This document shows positions 1 to 5,046 of a stretch of DNA of 5,046 nt, piece by piece. Positions within the stretch are counted from its first letter, which is position 1. Each line of letters begins with the position of its first letter. Source of the DNA: an uncultured Bacilli bacterium. GTDB lineage: Bacteria; Bacillota_I; Bacilli_A; RF39; UBA660. The notes beneath the pieces were generated by a model that had not been told where the DNA came from, did not search any database, and saw only the letters and a list, made by a program, of their open reading frames with translations. The stretch is taken from contig CAJUNF010000050.1 of assembly GCA_910587775.1 (NCBI GenBank), forward strand, positions 1-5,046, given 5' to 3'. The position numbers were made by a program, and so were the translations under genes.

Positions 1-1
1 T

Positions 2-454
2 TATGTAATGGGAGTAATGCTTGATAAAAATGGTAAACCTATGAGTGGAAGAAATAGTTTATATAATAGTGGATTTAATGGAACTTTTGGTTGTCCTACT
101 TGTGATAATGATACATCTGGATTAACAAGTCTTACCACAGGAATTCCATTTCCAAGTGATACAAGATATTATGATACTTACGAGTATGCAGAAGTTCTTA
201 GTAGATATGATAGAAGAATTTTAGGAGATGCAACAGGAGAGATGGGCCCTTTTGCTTTAGCTACTTATGTATCACAACCAAGACTAATTGGATCATGGTA
301 TGCCGATGAAGCTTTCTTTGTTAATTCTGAGTATCCTTGGTTTGCACGTGGTTACACTTACAATTTAGGTAGTGGTGCTGGAGTGTTTACATTTGTCTAT
401 GTTGGTGGTCCTACACATGGTTTTGATAGTTTTCGTATTGTGTTAAGTTTATAG
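2..454 (+). CDS. C-terminal part of an FGE-sulfatase-like (SUMF1-type) domain protein, possibly a prepilin-like or surface protein; 5' end outside window
   Basis: The reading frame is open to the left edge, beginning Tyr-Val just before the ATG at 8, so that ATG is probably internal; no ribosome binding site can be seen for it. The visible 150 residues are rich in Gly, Ser, Tyr and Phe. The opening Tyr-Val-Met-Gly would fit the end of a Trp-Glu-Tyr-Val-Met-Gly motif as in FGE-sulfatase folds. It is followed by Ser-Gly-Arg-Asn, a CPTC pair, ILGDATGE in the middle, PWFARG, and near the C-terminus GAGVFTF and DSFRIVL. The Arg-Gly plus terminal Phe-Arg layout matches the end of SUMF1-type domains. 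I recall similar C-terminal domains in proteins of uncultured gut Bacilli annotated as prepilin or type II secretion-like, but cannot confirm this. The catalytic state of the domain cannot be judged without the missing N-terminal part; a binding or structural role is equally possible. It ends at TAG 452-454 with no clear terminator. Confidence 0.6.
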   Translation, partial: YVMGVMLDKNGKPMSGRNSLYNSGFNGTFGCPTCDNDTSGLTSLTTGIPFPSDTRYYDTYEYAEVLSRYDRRILGDATGEMGPFALATYVSQPRLIGSWYADEAFFVNSEYPWFARGYTYNLGSGAGVFTFVYVGGPTHGFDSFRIVLSL

Positions 455-528
455 TTTTGAAGTAAAGTAATATTTATTTTCCAAAAATTACCGAAGTAAA
501 AAGAAACATTTGTGCCATATTACTTATT

Positions 529-534
529 AGGTGG
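529..534 (+). promoter_or_regulatory. Ribosome binding site that sets the start of the small exported protein
   Basis: AGGTGG lies 4 nt before the ATG at 539. The frame is open further upstream to a GTG at 512, but that codon has no Shine-Dalgarno sequence, and starting there would add nine residues ahead of a typical signal-peptide start (Met-Arg-Lys). The ATG at 539 is therefore preferred. Confidence 0.65.
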
Positions 535-538
535 TTGT

Positions 539-877
539 ATGCGTAAATTGGAACATATTTTATTATTTGGATTATTTTTCTTTTGTATTATGAATCCTCA
601 CTTAGTTCAGAGTGAATCAAGCACTGATGGAACAATTATAGTGTCTCAAAATATTAAAAGTGTGGGAGAGTTTTTAAAAAATCAAGATTATTTTGAAAAT
701 ATTTCAAAACTTTGTCATGAAGATTCTTGTTTTTCAATTGATATTCATGATTTAAAAAGATCTATTGAAGTAATGGAAGAAAAGGTTTTAAAAGAAATAC
801 GTTTAGAATTTGGAGAAGAAAAAGAATTGGAAGCCAAATTAAAAGGATTTTCTATTACAAAAATCCTAACTCGTTAG
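539..877 (+). CDS. Small predicted exported protein of unknown function (112 aa)
   Basis: I do not recognise this protein. Starting at ATG 539, residues 1-25 look like a signal peptide: a basic start (MRKLEH), a hydrophobic core ILLFGLFFFCIM (7-18) and a short polar region ending Val-Gln-Ser, with cleavage possible before Glu26. Cys16 lies inside the hydrophobic core without a lipobox, so a lipoprotein is unlikely; an uncleaved membrane anchor is possible. The mature part is about 87 residues, with Cys59 and Cys64 (C-x4-C) that could form a disulfide outside the cell. Residues 71-102 are highly charged and probably helical, rich in Glu and Lys. Codon choice is like that of its neighbours, which supports real coding. 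Its last 12 bp overlap the end of the converging radical SAM gene. The gap from the upstream gene is 84 bp with no convincing promoter or terminator, so co-transcription with the upstream gene is possible. Confidence 0.6.
   Translation: MRKLEHILLFGLFFFCIMNPHLVQSESSTDGTIIVSQNIKSVGEFLKNQDYFENISKLCHEDSCFSIDIHDLKRSIEVMEEKVLKEIRLEFGEEKELEAKLKGFSITKILTR
844..867 (-). terminator. Probable intrinsic terminator of the HD-radical SAM gene, inside the small exported-protein gene
   Basis: A perfect 8-bp inverted repeat, AGGATTTT (844-851) and AAAATCCT (860-867), encloses an 8-nt loop. Read on the minus strand, it starts within the TAG stop of the radical SAM gene (866-868) and is followed by a short broken T-tract (the stem's last T plus three more, then AATTT). 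The stem is AT-rich and the T-tract modest, so efficiency is uncertain. On the plus strand no T-tract follows, so it would not work well in that direction. Confidence 0.5.
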
Positions 878-2416
878 TTTTCCTTGATAAGAATGTCTTA
901 AAAGAAATTCTTTATCAATATCGTTTAAAACTGTGAATTTTTTTAGTACCCAATTAGGTGCAATTAAATCTTCTTTTTTTGGATCACCAGTAAGACGGTG
1001 AATAATAATATTTTTATCTAGTCTTTCAAGTTGATCACACACAATGTCTATAAACTCTTCTTTTGTAAGCAAAGGGAAAGGGTTTTTTTGATAGTATTTT
1101 TCCAATGGAGTTCCTTTTAAAATTTGGAGCATATGAATTTTAATTCCGTTAATTTTTAATTCGTTTAAATAAGAAATGGTTTCTAACATCATTTCTTTTG
1201 TTTCATTTGGAAGTCCATTTATGATGTGAGCTACTACATGAATATTTCTTTTTTGTAATTCTTTTACTGCATTTTCAAAATTTTCAAGACTGTGACCACG
1301 ATTAATAAAAGAAAGTGTTTTAGCATGAATACTTTGTAATCCTAATTCAATCGTAAGAAACGTTTTTTGATTTAACTTTTCTAAATAATCTAAAATTTCT
1401 TTGTTTAAACAGTCACTTCTTGTAGCAATAGAAATTCCTACAACACCAGGTAAATTTATAACAGATTCATATTTTTCTTTTAAAGTAGCGACATCAGAAT
1501 ATGTGTTGGAAGCAACTTGGAAATAAGCTATATATTGTCCATTAGAACATTTCTTTTCAATTTTTTCTTTTCCTTCATTAAATTGTGTTACAAGATCTTT
1601 TTCTTTGTCTCCAGCAAAGTCACCACTTTGATTACTACAGAAAATACAACCATGGCCATTTTGAATATTCGGGCAAGTAAATCCAGCATTTAAACTGACT
1701 TTGTAAACTTTAGTTCCAAATTTCTTTTGATAAAATTCATCTAATGAAAAATAATGTTTGATAAATTTCTGATCTGTCTTTTTTACATGATAAATTTTAC
1801 AACAAAAGTCATAAACCCCATAAAATATTTTTTTCATTTCTTGCTTATGTTCTAAATAATAGGCAACTTCTTTTAGAAAATTATCATAATCTTCACTTGG
1901 CATATGAATTTTACTATATCCATTTGGGCCATATTTCTTTTTTATATATTCATAACTTCTTTCAAACATATTATCTACAGTTAGTTCAGGATAAAATTCT
2001 AAGGAATATAAAAGTGTACTTCTTAAAATTCCTTTTAGTGTAGTAAAACGATCAGCGGTAGAGATAATGCGTCCATATATAGAACGAGGAGGGTATTCTA
2101 ATGAAGCTCTATGATCTATAATAGCTGTCGCCATAGTTTCAATTTCAGAATCTGTAAACCATTTTTTTAAATTTGGATCATTTTTTAGAAAAATACTAGA
2201 ATTAACTTCATGATTTTCACGTCCTTTATGACAAGCAATATCATGAAAAATTGCTATTGTATAGACCATATTTAAATTAACATTTTGATCTTTTGCTAAT
2301 TTTAAACTTCTTTCAATTACTTCATAAATATGCCATGTTTGATGTGCCCAATCATTTTTTTCATAAATGGGTAAAATTTCTTCTTTTAAATATTGTTTTA
2401 ATTCTTTTTGTATCAT
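866..2416 (-). CDS. HD-domain phosphohydrolase fused to TIGR01212-family (YtqA/MnmL-like) radical SAM protein
   Basis: This 516-residue protein has two parts. Residues 1 to about 195 form an HD-superfamily domain: His29, the His58-Asp59 doublet, His69, the D-H-R-A-S motif at 101-105 and Asp122 in ADRF supply the metal-binding set of a phosphohydrolase. From about residue 223 to the end lies a complete TIGR01212 radical SAM domain: YFSLDEFYQKKFG lead-in, GFTCPN, cluster cysteines C248, C257 and C260 (C-x8-C-x2-C), SGDFAGD, a TIELGLQS strand, and the family ending HRLTGDP, LIAPNW and SYQGK. In Bacillus subtilis the homologue YtqA (MnmL) is reported to act in wobble-uridine modification of tRNA, converting cmnm5(s2)U to nm5(s2)U; E. 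coli YhcC is related. Applying that role here is inference. The ATG at 2416 is chosen because GGAGGT lies 4 nt upstream; an in-frame TTG at 2428 overlaps that site. The enzyme is cytosolic with no membrane segment, and the HD substrate is unknown. Confidence 0.9.
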   Translation of the reverse strand: MIQKELKQYLKEEILPIYEKNDWAHQTWHIYEVIERSLKLAKDQNVNLNMVYTIAIFHDIACHKGRENHEVNSSIFLKNDPNLKKWFTDSEIETMATAIIDHRASLEYPPRSIYGRIISTADRFTTLKGILRSTLLYSLEFYPELTVDNMFERSYEYIKKKYGPNGYSKIHMPSEDYDNFLKEVAYYLEHKQEMKKIFYGVYDFCCKIYHVKKTDQKFIKHYFSLDEFYQKKFGTKVYKVSLNAGFTCPNIQNGHGCIFCSNQSGDFAGDKEKDLVTQFNEGKEKIEKKCSNGQYIAYFQVASNTYSDVATLKEKYESVINLPGVVGISIATRSDCLNKEILDYLEKLNQKTFLTIELGLQSIHAKTLSFINRGHSLENFENAVKELQKRNIHVVAHIINGLPNETKEMMLETISYLNELKINGIKIHMLQILKGTPLEKYYQKNPFPLLTKEEFIDIVCDQLERLDKNIIIHRLTGDPKKEDLIAPNWVLKKFTVLNDIDKEFLLRHSYQGKLTS

Positions 2417-2420
2417 AAAA

Positions 2421-2426
2421 ACCTCC
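2421..2426 (-). promoter_or_regulatory. Ribosome binding site of the HD-radical SAM gene
   Basis: A perfect GGAGGT on the minus strand sits 4 nt before ATG 2416-2414. It fixes the start at this ATG and rules out the in-frame TTG (2428-2426), which would lie within the Shine-Dalgarno sequence itself. Confidence 0.85.
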
Positions 2427-2438
2427 AAAATTTCTATT

Positions 2439-2467
2439 ATTGTATAACAAATATTTTGGTAAGTCCA
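2439..2467 (-). promoter_or_regulatory. Sigma-A-type promoter candidate for the HD-radical SAM gene
   Basis: On the minus strand, -35 TGGACT (2467-2462, 4 of 6 to TTGACA) and -10 TACAAT (2444-2439, 5 of 6 to TATAAT) are separated by an ideal 17 bp. Transcription would start near 2432, leaving a leader of about 16 nt that contains the GGAGGT site. No operator-like palindrome is obvious. Confidence 0.6.
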
Positions 2468-2496
2468 TTGTGTGTATTTTAAATTTATGTTAAACT
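2468..2496 (+). promoter_or_regulatory. Extended -10 promoter candidate for the GH31 gene
   Basis: -35 TTGTGT (2468-2473, 3 of 6) is followed after 17 bp by -10 TAAACT (2491-2496, 4 of 6), which is preceded directly by TGT (2488-2490), an extended -10 element. The start point would be near 2503, giving a leader of about 20 nt. The hexamers are weak, so the call is tentative; a regulated promoter would fit a carbohydrate gene but nothing in the sequence proves it. Confidence 0.4.
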
Positions 2497-2510
2497 TGTA
2501 CTTAGAATAA

Positions 2511-2518
2511 GAGGGTGA
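2511..2518 (+). promoter_or_regulatory. Ribosome binding site for the GTG start of the GH31 gene
   Basis: GAGGGTGA, close to the AGGAGGTGA consensus, ends 4 nt before GTG 2523. The in-frame ATGs at 2535 and 2544 have no comparable site, so the GTG is taken as the start. Confidence 0.7.
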
Positions 2519-2522
2519 AATT

Positions 2523-4937
2523 GTGGCAGAAACTATGGATCACATGCGAGTAGATTATTCTAATAATCGTAGTAAGCCTGAAGCAATTTTTCAAGGTCAA
2601 ACTTATCGAATAACAATTTTAAGTGAACGTTTAATTCGTTTTGAATATAATCAAGATGGTATTTTCTTTGACGATTTAACTGAGCAAGTAATAAATCGTA
2701 ATTTTAATGTGCCAGAATTTCATGTAAAACAAGACGAAAAATTTTTAGAAATTAAAACAAAATATTTTCATTTGCAATATTTAAAAGAGAAACCATTTTA
2801 TGGTCCTAAATTTGCTCCTGATGCTAATTTAAAGGTAACTCTTATGAATACAGATCGTGTTTGGTATTTTGGCCATCCAGAAGCAAGAAATTTTGGAACA
2901 ACACCTATGAGTTTAGATGAAAATAGTGAGAAAGTAATTCTTGCTAAAGGGCTTTATAGTGTTGATGGTTTTGTATCTTTAGATGATTCTAATTCTCTTA
3001 TTTTAATGCCAGATGGATATTTAATGCCAAGTCCACAAAAACGAATTGATACTTATTTGTTTGTATATCGAAGAGATTTTGGACTTTGTTTAAAAGATTA
3101 TTTTACATTAACTGGATTTCCTGCTTTGATTCCTCGTTTTGCTTTAGGAATTTGGTGGAACCGAAATGAAATATATAATTTTCAAGATACTAAAGAATTG
3201 CTTATTAATTTTAATCGTAATAAAATTCCTTTCTCTATTTTATTACTTGGAGAATTTTGGCATTTAAAAGATAAAAATAATTTGTCACTTTATAAAACAG
3301 GATTTACTTTTAATCGTAATTTATTTCCTGATCCTAATTATTTTATTAATTATATGCATGAAAGAGGTATTCATGTAGGTGTAAACATTGATCCGAAGGA
3401 AGGCATTATGCCTCATGAAGATGCTTATGATATTATTGCTCGTAATTTAGGGCTTAGTGATCGTCATACGATTCCTTTTAATGTTTTTGATAAATTTGTT
3501 ATATCAAATTATTTTCAGCAATTAATTACTCCTTTAACTATGAAAGGGATTGATTTCTTCTGGCTTGATTATTATAATTTGAAAGATCCTATTACACTTC
3601 GTGCTTTAAGTTATTATCATTATAATGATTATAAACAATATAAAGATCGTAGAGGACTTATTATGATTAGAAATGGTGGAGTTGCTGCTCATAGATATCC
3701 AATTTTATTTTCAGGAGAGACTACAGTTAGTTGGAATACTTTAAAAGTACTTCCTTATTATAATACTTTAGCTAGTAATAAAGGAATTAGCTGGTGGAGT
3801 CATGATATTGGAGGATATAAAGATGGAATTGAAGATGCAGAACTTTATGTAAGATATGCACAGCTTGCATGTTTTAGTCCGATTTTCCGTTTTGCTTCTA
3901 AGGGTGGTCATTATTATAAAAGAGAACCTTGGAAGTGGGATGTAAAAACACTTAATATTGTTAGAGATTATGCTGTGTTACGTCATCGTTTTATTCCGTA
4001 TCTTTATGCAGAAGCATTTAAGTATCATAAGACAGGATTACCAATTATACAGCCGCTTTATTATTTGGAACCTGCTATTTATGATGAAGTGTTATATCGT
4101 AATGAATATTATTTTGGTACTGAACTTTTTGTAGCACCAATAACGGTAAAAAAAGATTTAGTAATGAACCGAGCTATTTCTAGAGTTTATTTACCAGAGG
4201 GAACTTGGTATGATTTTAAAACTGGTAAAAAGTTTCCTGGAAATAAACGTTATGTTGTTTTTTATAAAGATGAAGATTATCCAGTTTTTGCTCATAAGGG
4301 AAGTATTATACCTCTTGCTGATTTACCAGAGAATATTAATGTAACAAATCCTCCTAAATCTATGGAGATACATGTTTTTCCTGGAAAAAGTAATACATAT
4401 TATTTATATGAAGATGATGGAATTAGTTCTTTACATGAAGATGGATATTACATTATGACAACGATTGATTACAATTATTTACAAAATAACTATACTCTTA
4501 TTATTCGTCCAGTTGAAGGTAAGAGTGGTATTATTCCAAATACTAGAGACTATCGTATTAGATTTCGAAATACCAGAGAAGCTGATGATGTAAAAGTTTA
4601 TATGGATAAGGATTTAATTACGTCAGAATCTTATGTGGAAGATGAAGATTTTGTTGTAGTTGTTAAAGATGTGAAGACAACTGGACAATTAACGATTAAT
4701 TGTAAGGGAAAAGATATTGAAATTGATGCAGTTCGTATTTTAAATGAAGATATTGATTCTATTATTAGTGATTTACAAATTGAAACGAGATTAAAAGAAG
4801 AAATTGCTAAAGTAATGTATAGTGATTTAGATATTAAGAAAAAACGTATTCAAATTAAAAAGTTGAAGTCTAAAGGCTTAGAACCTATTTTTATTCGTAT
4901 GTTTATGAAATTGCTTGAGTATGTTTCAGAATTATGA
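2523..4937 (+). CDS. Glycoside hydrolase family 31 protein (alpha-glucosidase-like) with altered active-site residues
   Basis: This 804-residue protein has the GH31 domain order: an N-terminal beta-sandwich (about 20-185), a catalytic barrel (about 200-530), a proximal beta domain containing EGTWYDFKTGKKFPG (559-573), and a distal DUF5110-like domain beginning near YLYEDDGISS (627-636). The nucleophile is Asp349 in GIDFFWLDYYN. Other retained elements are RNGG (383-386), HRYP (390-393) and SWWSHDIGG (423-431), whose His427 and Asp428 line the -1 subsite in the family. Two positions depart from the norm: the acid/base Asp (family pattern GD) is Glu399 in FSGETT, and the substrate-binding Asp of strand 2 (DxxW pattern, as in YicI) is Gly243 in LLLGEFWH. 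Residues about 735-804 form an additional charged, probably helical tail. There is no signal peptide, so it acts in the cytosol. Family enzymes cleave terminal alpha-glucosidic or related bonds from the non-reducing end; the substrate here, and whether it hydrolyses at all, is open. Confidence 0.9.
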   Translation: MAETMDHMRVDYSNNRSKPEAIFQGQTYRITILSERLIRFEYNQDGIFFDDLTEQVINRNFNVPEFHVKQDEKFLEIKTKYFHLQYLKEKPFYGPKFAPDANLKVTLMNTDRVWYFGHPEARNFGTTPMSLDENSEKVILAKGLYSVDGFVSLDDSNSLILMPDGYLMPSPQKRIDTYLFVYRRDFGLCLKDYFTLTGFPALIPRFALGIWWNRNEIYNFQDTKELLINFNRNKIPFSILLLGEFWHLKDKNNLSLYKTGFTFNRNLFPDPNYFINYMHERGIHVGVNIDPKEGIMPHEDAYDIIARNLGLSDRHTIPFNVFDKFVISNYFQQLITPLTMKGIDFFWLDYYNLKDPITLRALSYYHYNDYKQYKDRRGLIMIRNGGVAAHRYPILFSGETTVSWNTLKVLPYYNTLASNKGISWWSHDIGGYKDGIEDAELYVRYAQLACFSPIFRFASKGGHYYKREPWKWDVKTLNIVRDYAVLRHRFIPYLYAEAFKYHKTGLPIIQPLYYLEPAIYDEVLYRNEYYFGTELFVAPITVKKDLVMNRAISRVYLPEGTWYDFKTGKKFPGNKRYVVFYKDEDYPVFAHKGSIIPLADLPENINVTNPPKSMEIHVFPGKSNTYYLYEDDGISSLHEDGYYIMTTIDYNYLQNNYTLIIRPVEGKSGIIPNTRDYRIRFRNTREADDVKVYMDKDLITSESYVEDEDFVVVVKDVKTTGQLTINCKGKDIEIDAVRILNEDIDSIISDLQIETRLKEEIAKVMYSDLDIKKKRIQIKKLKSKGLEPIFIRMFMKLLEYVSEL

Positions 4938-4960
4938 GAGATTTAGAAATCTCTTTTTTT
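4937..4960 (+). terminator. Intrinsic terminator of the GH31 gene
   Basis: A perfect 7-bp stem, AGAGATT (4937-4943) and AATCTCT (4948-4954), with loop TAGA, is followed by six more T residues (4955-4960). It begins on the last base of the TGA stop codon. The stem is short and AT-rich but the T-tract is good, so the gene probably ends a transcription unit here. Confidence 0.8.
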
Positions 4961-5024
4961 GTTTGTGATAGTTATTATTACTTAGAAATAGCTAGTAAAA
5001 AGTATGAAAAAGTGATAAACTTAG

Positions 5025-5033
5025 TGTTATAAA
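5025..5033 (+). promoter_or_regulatory. Extended -10 promoter candidate for a gene beyond the right edge
   Basis: TGT followed directly by TATAAA (5028-5033, 5 of 6 to TATAAT) forms an extended -10 element. No good -35 is found at 16-18 bp upstream (TGAAAA at 5005-5010 is weak). It lies after the GH31 terminator and faces out of the window, where a new transcription unit would be expected. The rest of 4961-5046 shows no gene; the heptamer ATAAACT occurs twice (5015-5021 and 5029-5035), 14 bp apart. Confidence 0.3.
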
Positions 5034-5046
5034 CTAGAGAGTAAAT

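Noticed and set aside
512..538. Upstream GTG start giving the small exported protein nine more residues
   Set aside because: There is no ribosome binding site before 512, while AGGTGG sits correctly before ATG 539 and the shorter form starts with a normal signal peptide.
455..538. Possible promoter (TTGAAG at 457-462) for the small exported-protein gene
   Set aside because: No reasonable -10 hexamer lies 16-18 bp downstream; the sequence there is ttccaaa-like.
591..600. Lipoprotein attachment at Cys16 of the small exported protein
   Set aside because: The residues before the Cys are Phe-Phe-Phe, which do not form a lipobox, and hydrophobic residues continue after it.
2417..2428. TTG start giving the radical SAM protein four more residues
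   Set aside because: The TTG is part of the GGAGGT ribosome binding site region that serves the ATG at 2416.
2523..4937. Reading the GH31 protein as an inactive pseudogene product because of its altered active site
   Set aside because: The frame is intact over 804 codons with native codon use, its own ribosome binding site and terminator, and the nucleophile and most subsite residues are kept; altered function is more likely than decay.
4979..5046. Minus-strand frame open from the right edge to a TAA at about 4979 (22 codons), possible end of a converging gene
   Set aside because: It is too short to judge, resembles no known C-terminus, and has no terminator with a T-tract in that direction.

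Overview
The window is an AT-rich stretch (by eye about 30% GC) from a low-GC Gram-positive-type bacterium. Strong GGAGG-type ribosome binding sites, AT-rich codon choice, standard use of TGA as stop (the 804-residue gene ends in TGA and its tryptophans are TGG) and compact intergenic spaces fit Bacillota or Mycoplasmatota-like Bacilli, perhaps an uncultured gut lineage such as RF39. That placement is inference. No mobile element, CRISPR array, rRNA or tRNA was seen.

Layout. The left edge (1-454, +) holds the C-terminal end of a larger protein. Its pattern (Tyr-Val-Met-Gly, a Gly-Asp-Ala-Thr-Gly-Glu block, Pro-Trp-Phe-x-Arg-Gly, and a terminal Gly-Phe-Asp-Ser-Phe-Arg) resembles the end of FGE-sulfatase-like (SUMF1) domains found in surface or prepilin-like proteins. 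Then comes a small predicted exported protein of unknown function (539-877, +). It overlaps tail-to-tail by 12 bp with a minus-strand gene (866-2416) that fuses an HD-superfamily phosphohydrolase domain to a complete TIGR01212/YtqA(MnmL)/YhcC-type radical SAM domain. A 106-bp divergent region (2417-2522) with back-to-back promoter candidates separates it from a glycoside hydrolase family 31 gene (2523-4937, +), closed by an intrinsic terminator at its stop codon. The last 86 bases are non-coding and hold an extended -10 candidate facing right.

How the genes relate. There is no clear pathway or operon. Each gene appears to be its own transcription unit: the radical SAM fusion and the GH31 gene are transcribed divergently, and the radical SAM gene has a probable terminator buried in the coding sequence of the small exported protein. 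The most interesting points are the HD-radical SAM fusion, with a shortened cysteine loop, and the GH31 protein. GH31 keeps its nucleophile Asp but has Glu in place of the acid/base Asp and Gly in place of a conserved substrate-binding Asp, and carries an extra charged helical C-terminal tail. I see no evidence of a new multi-gene system here.
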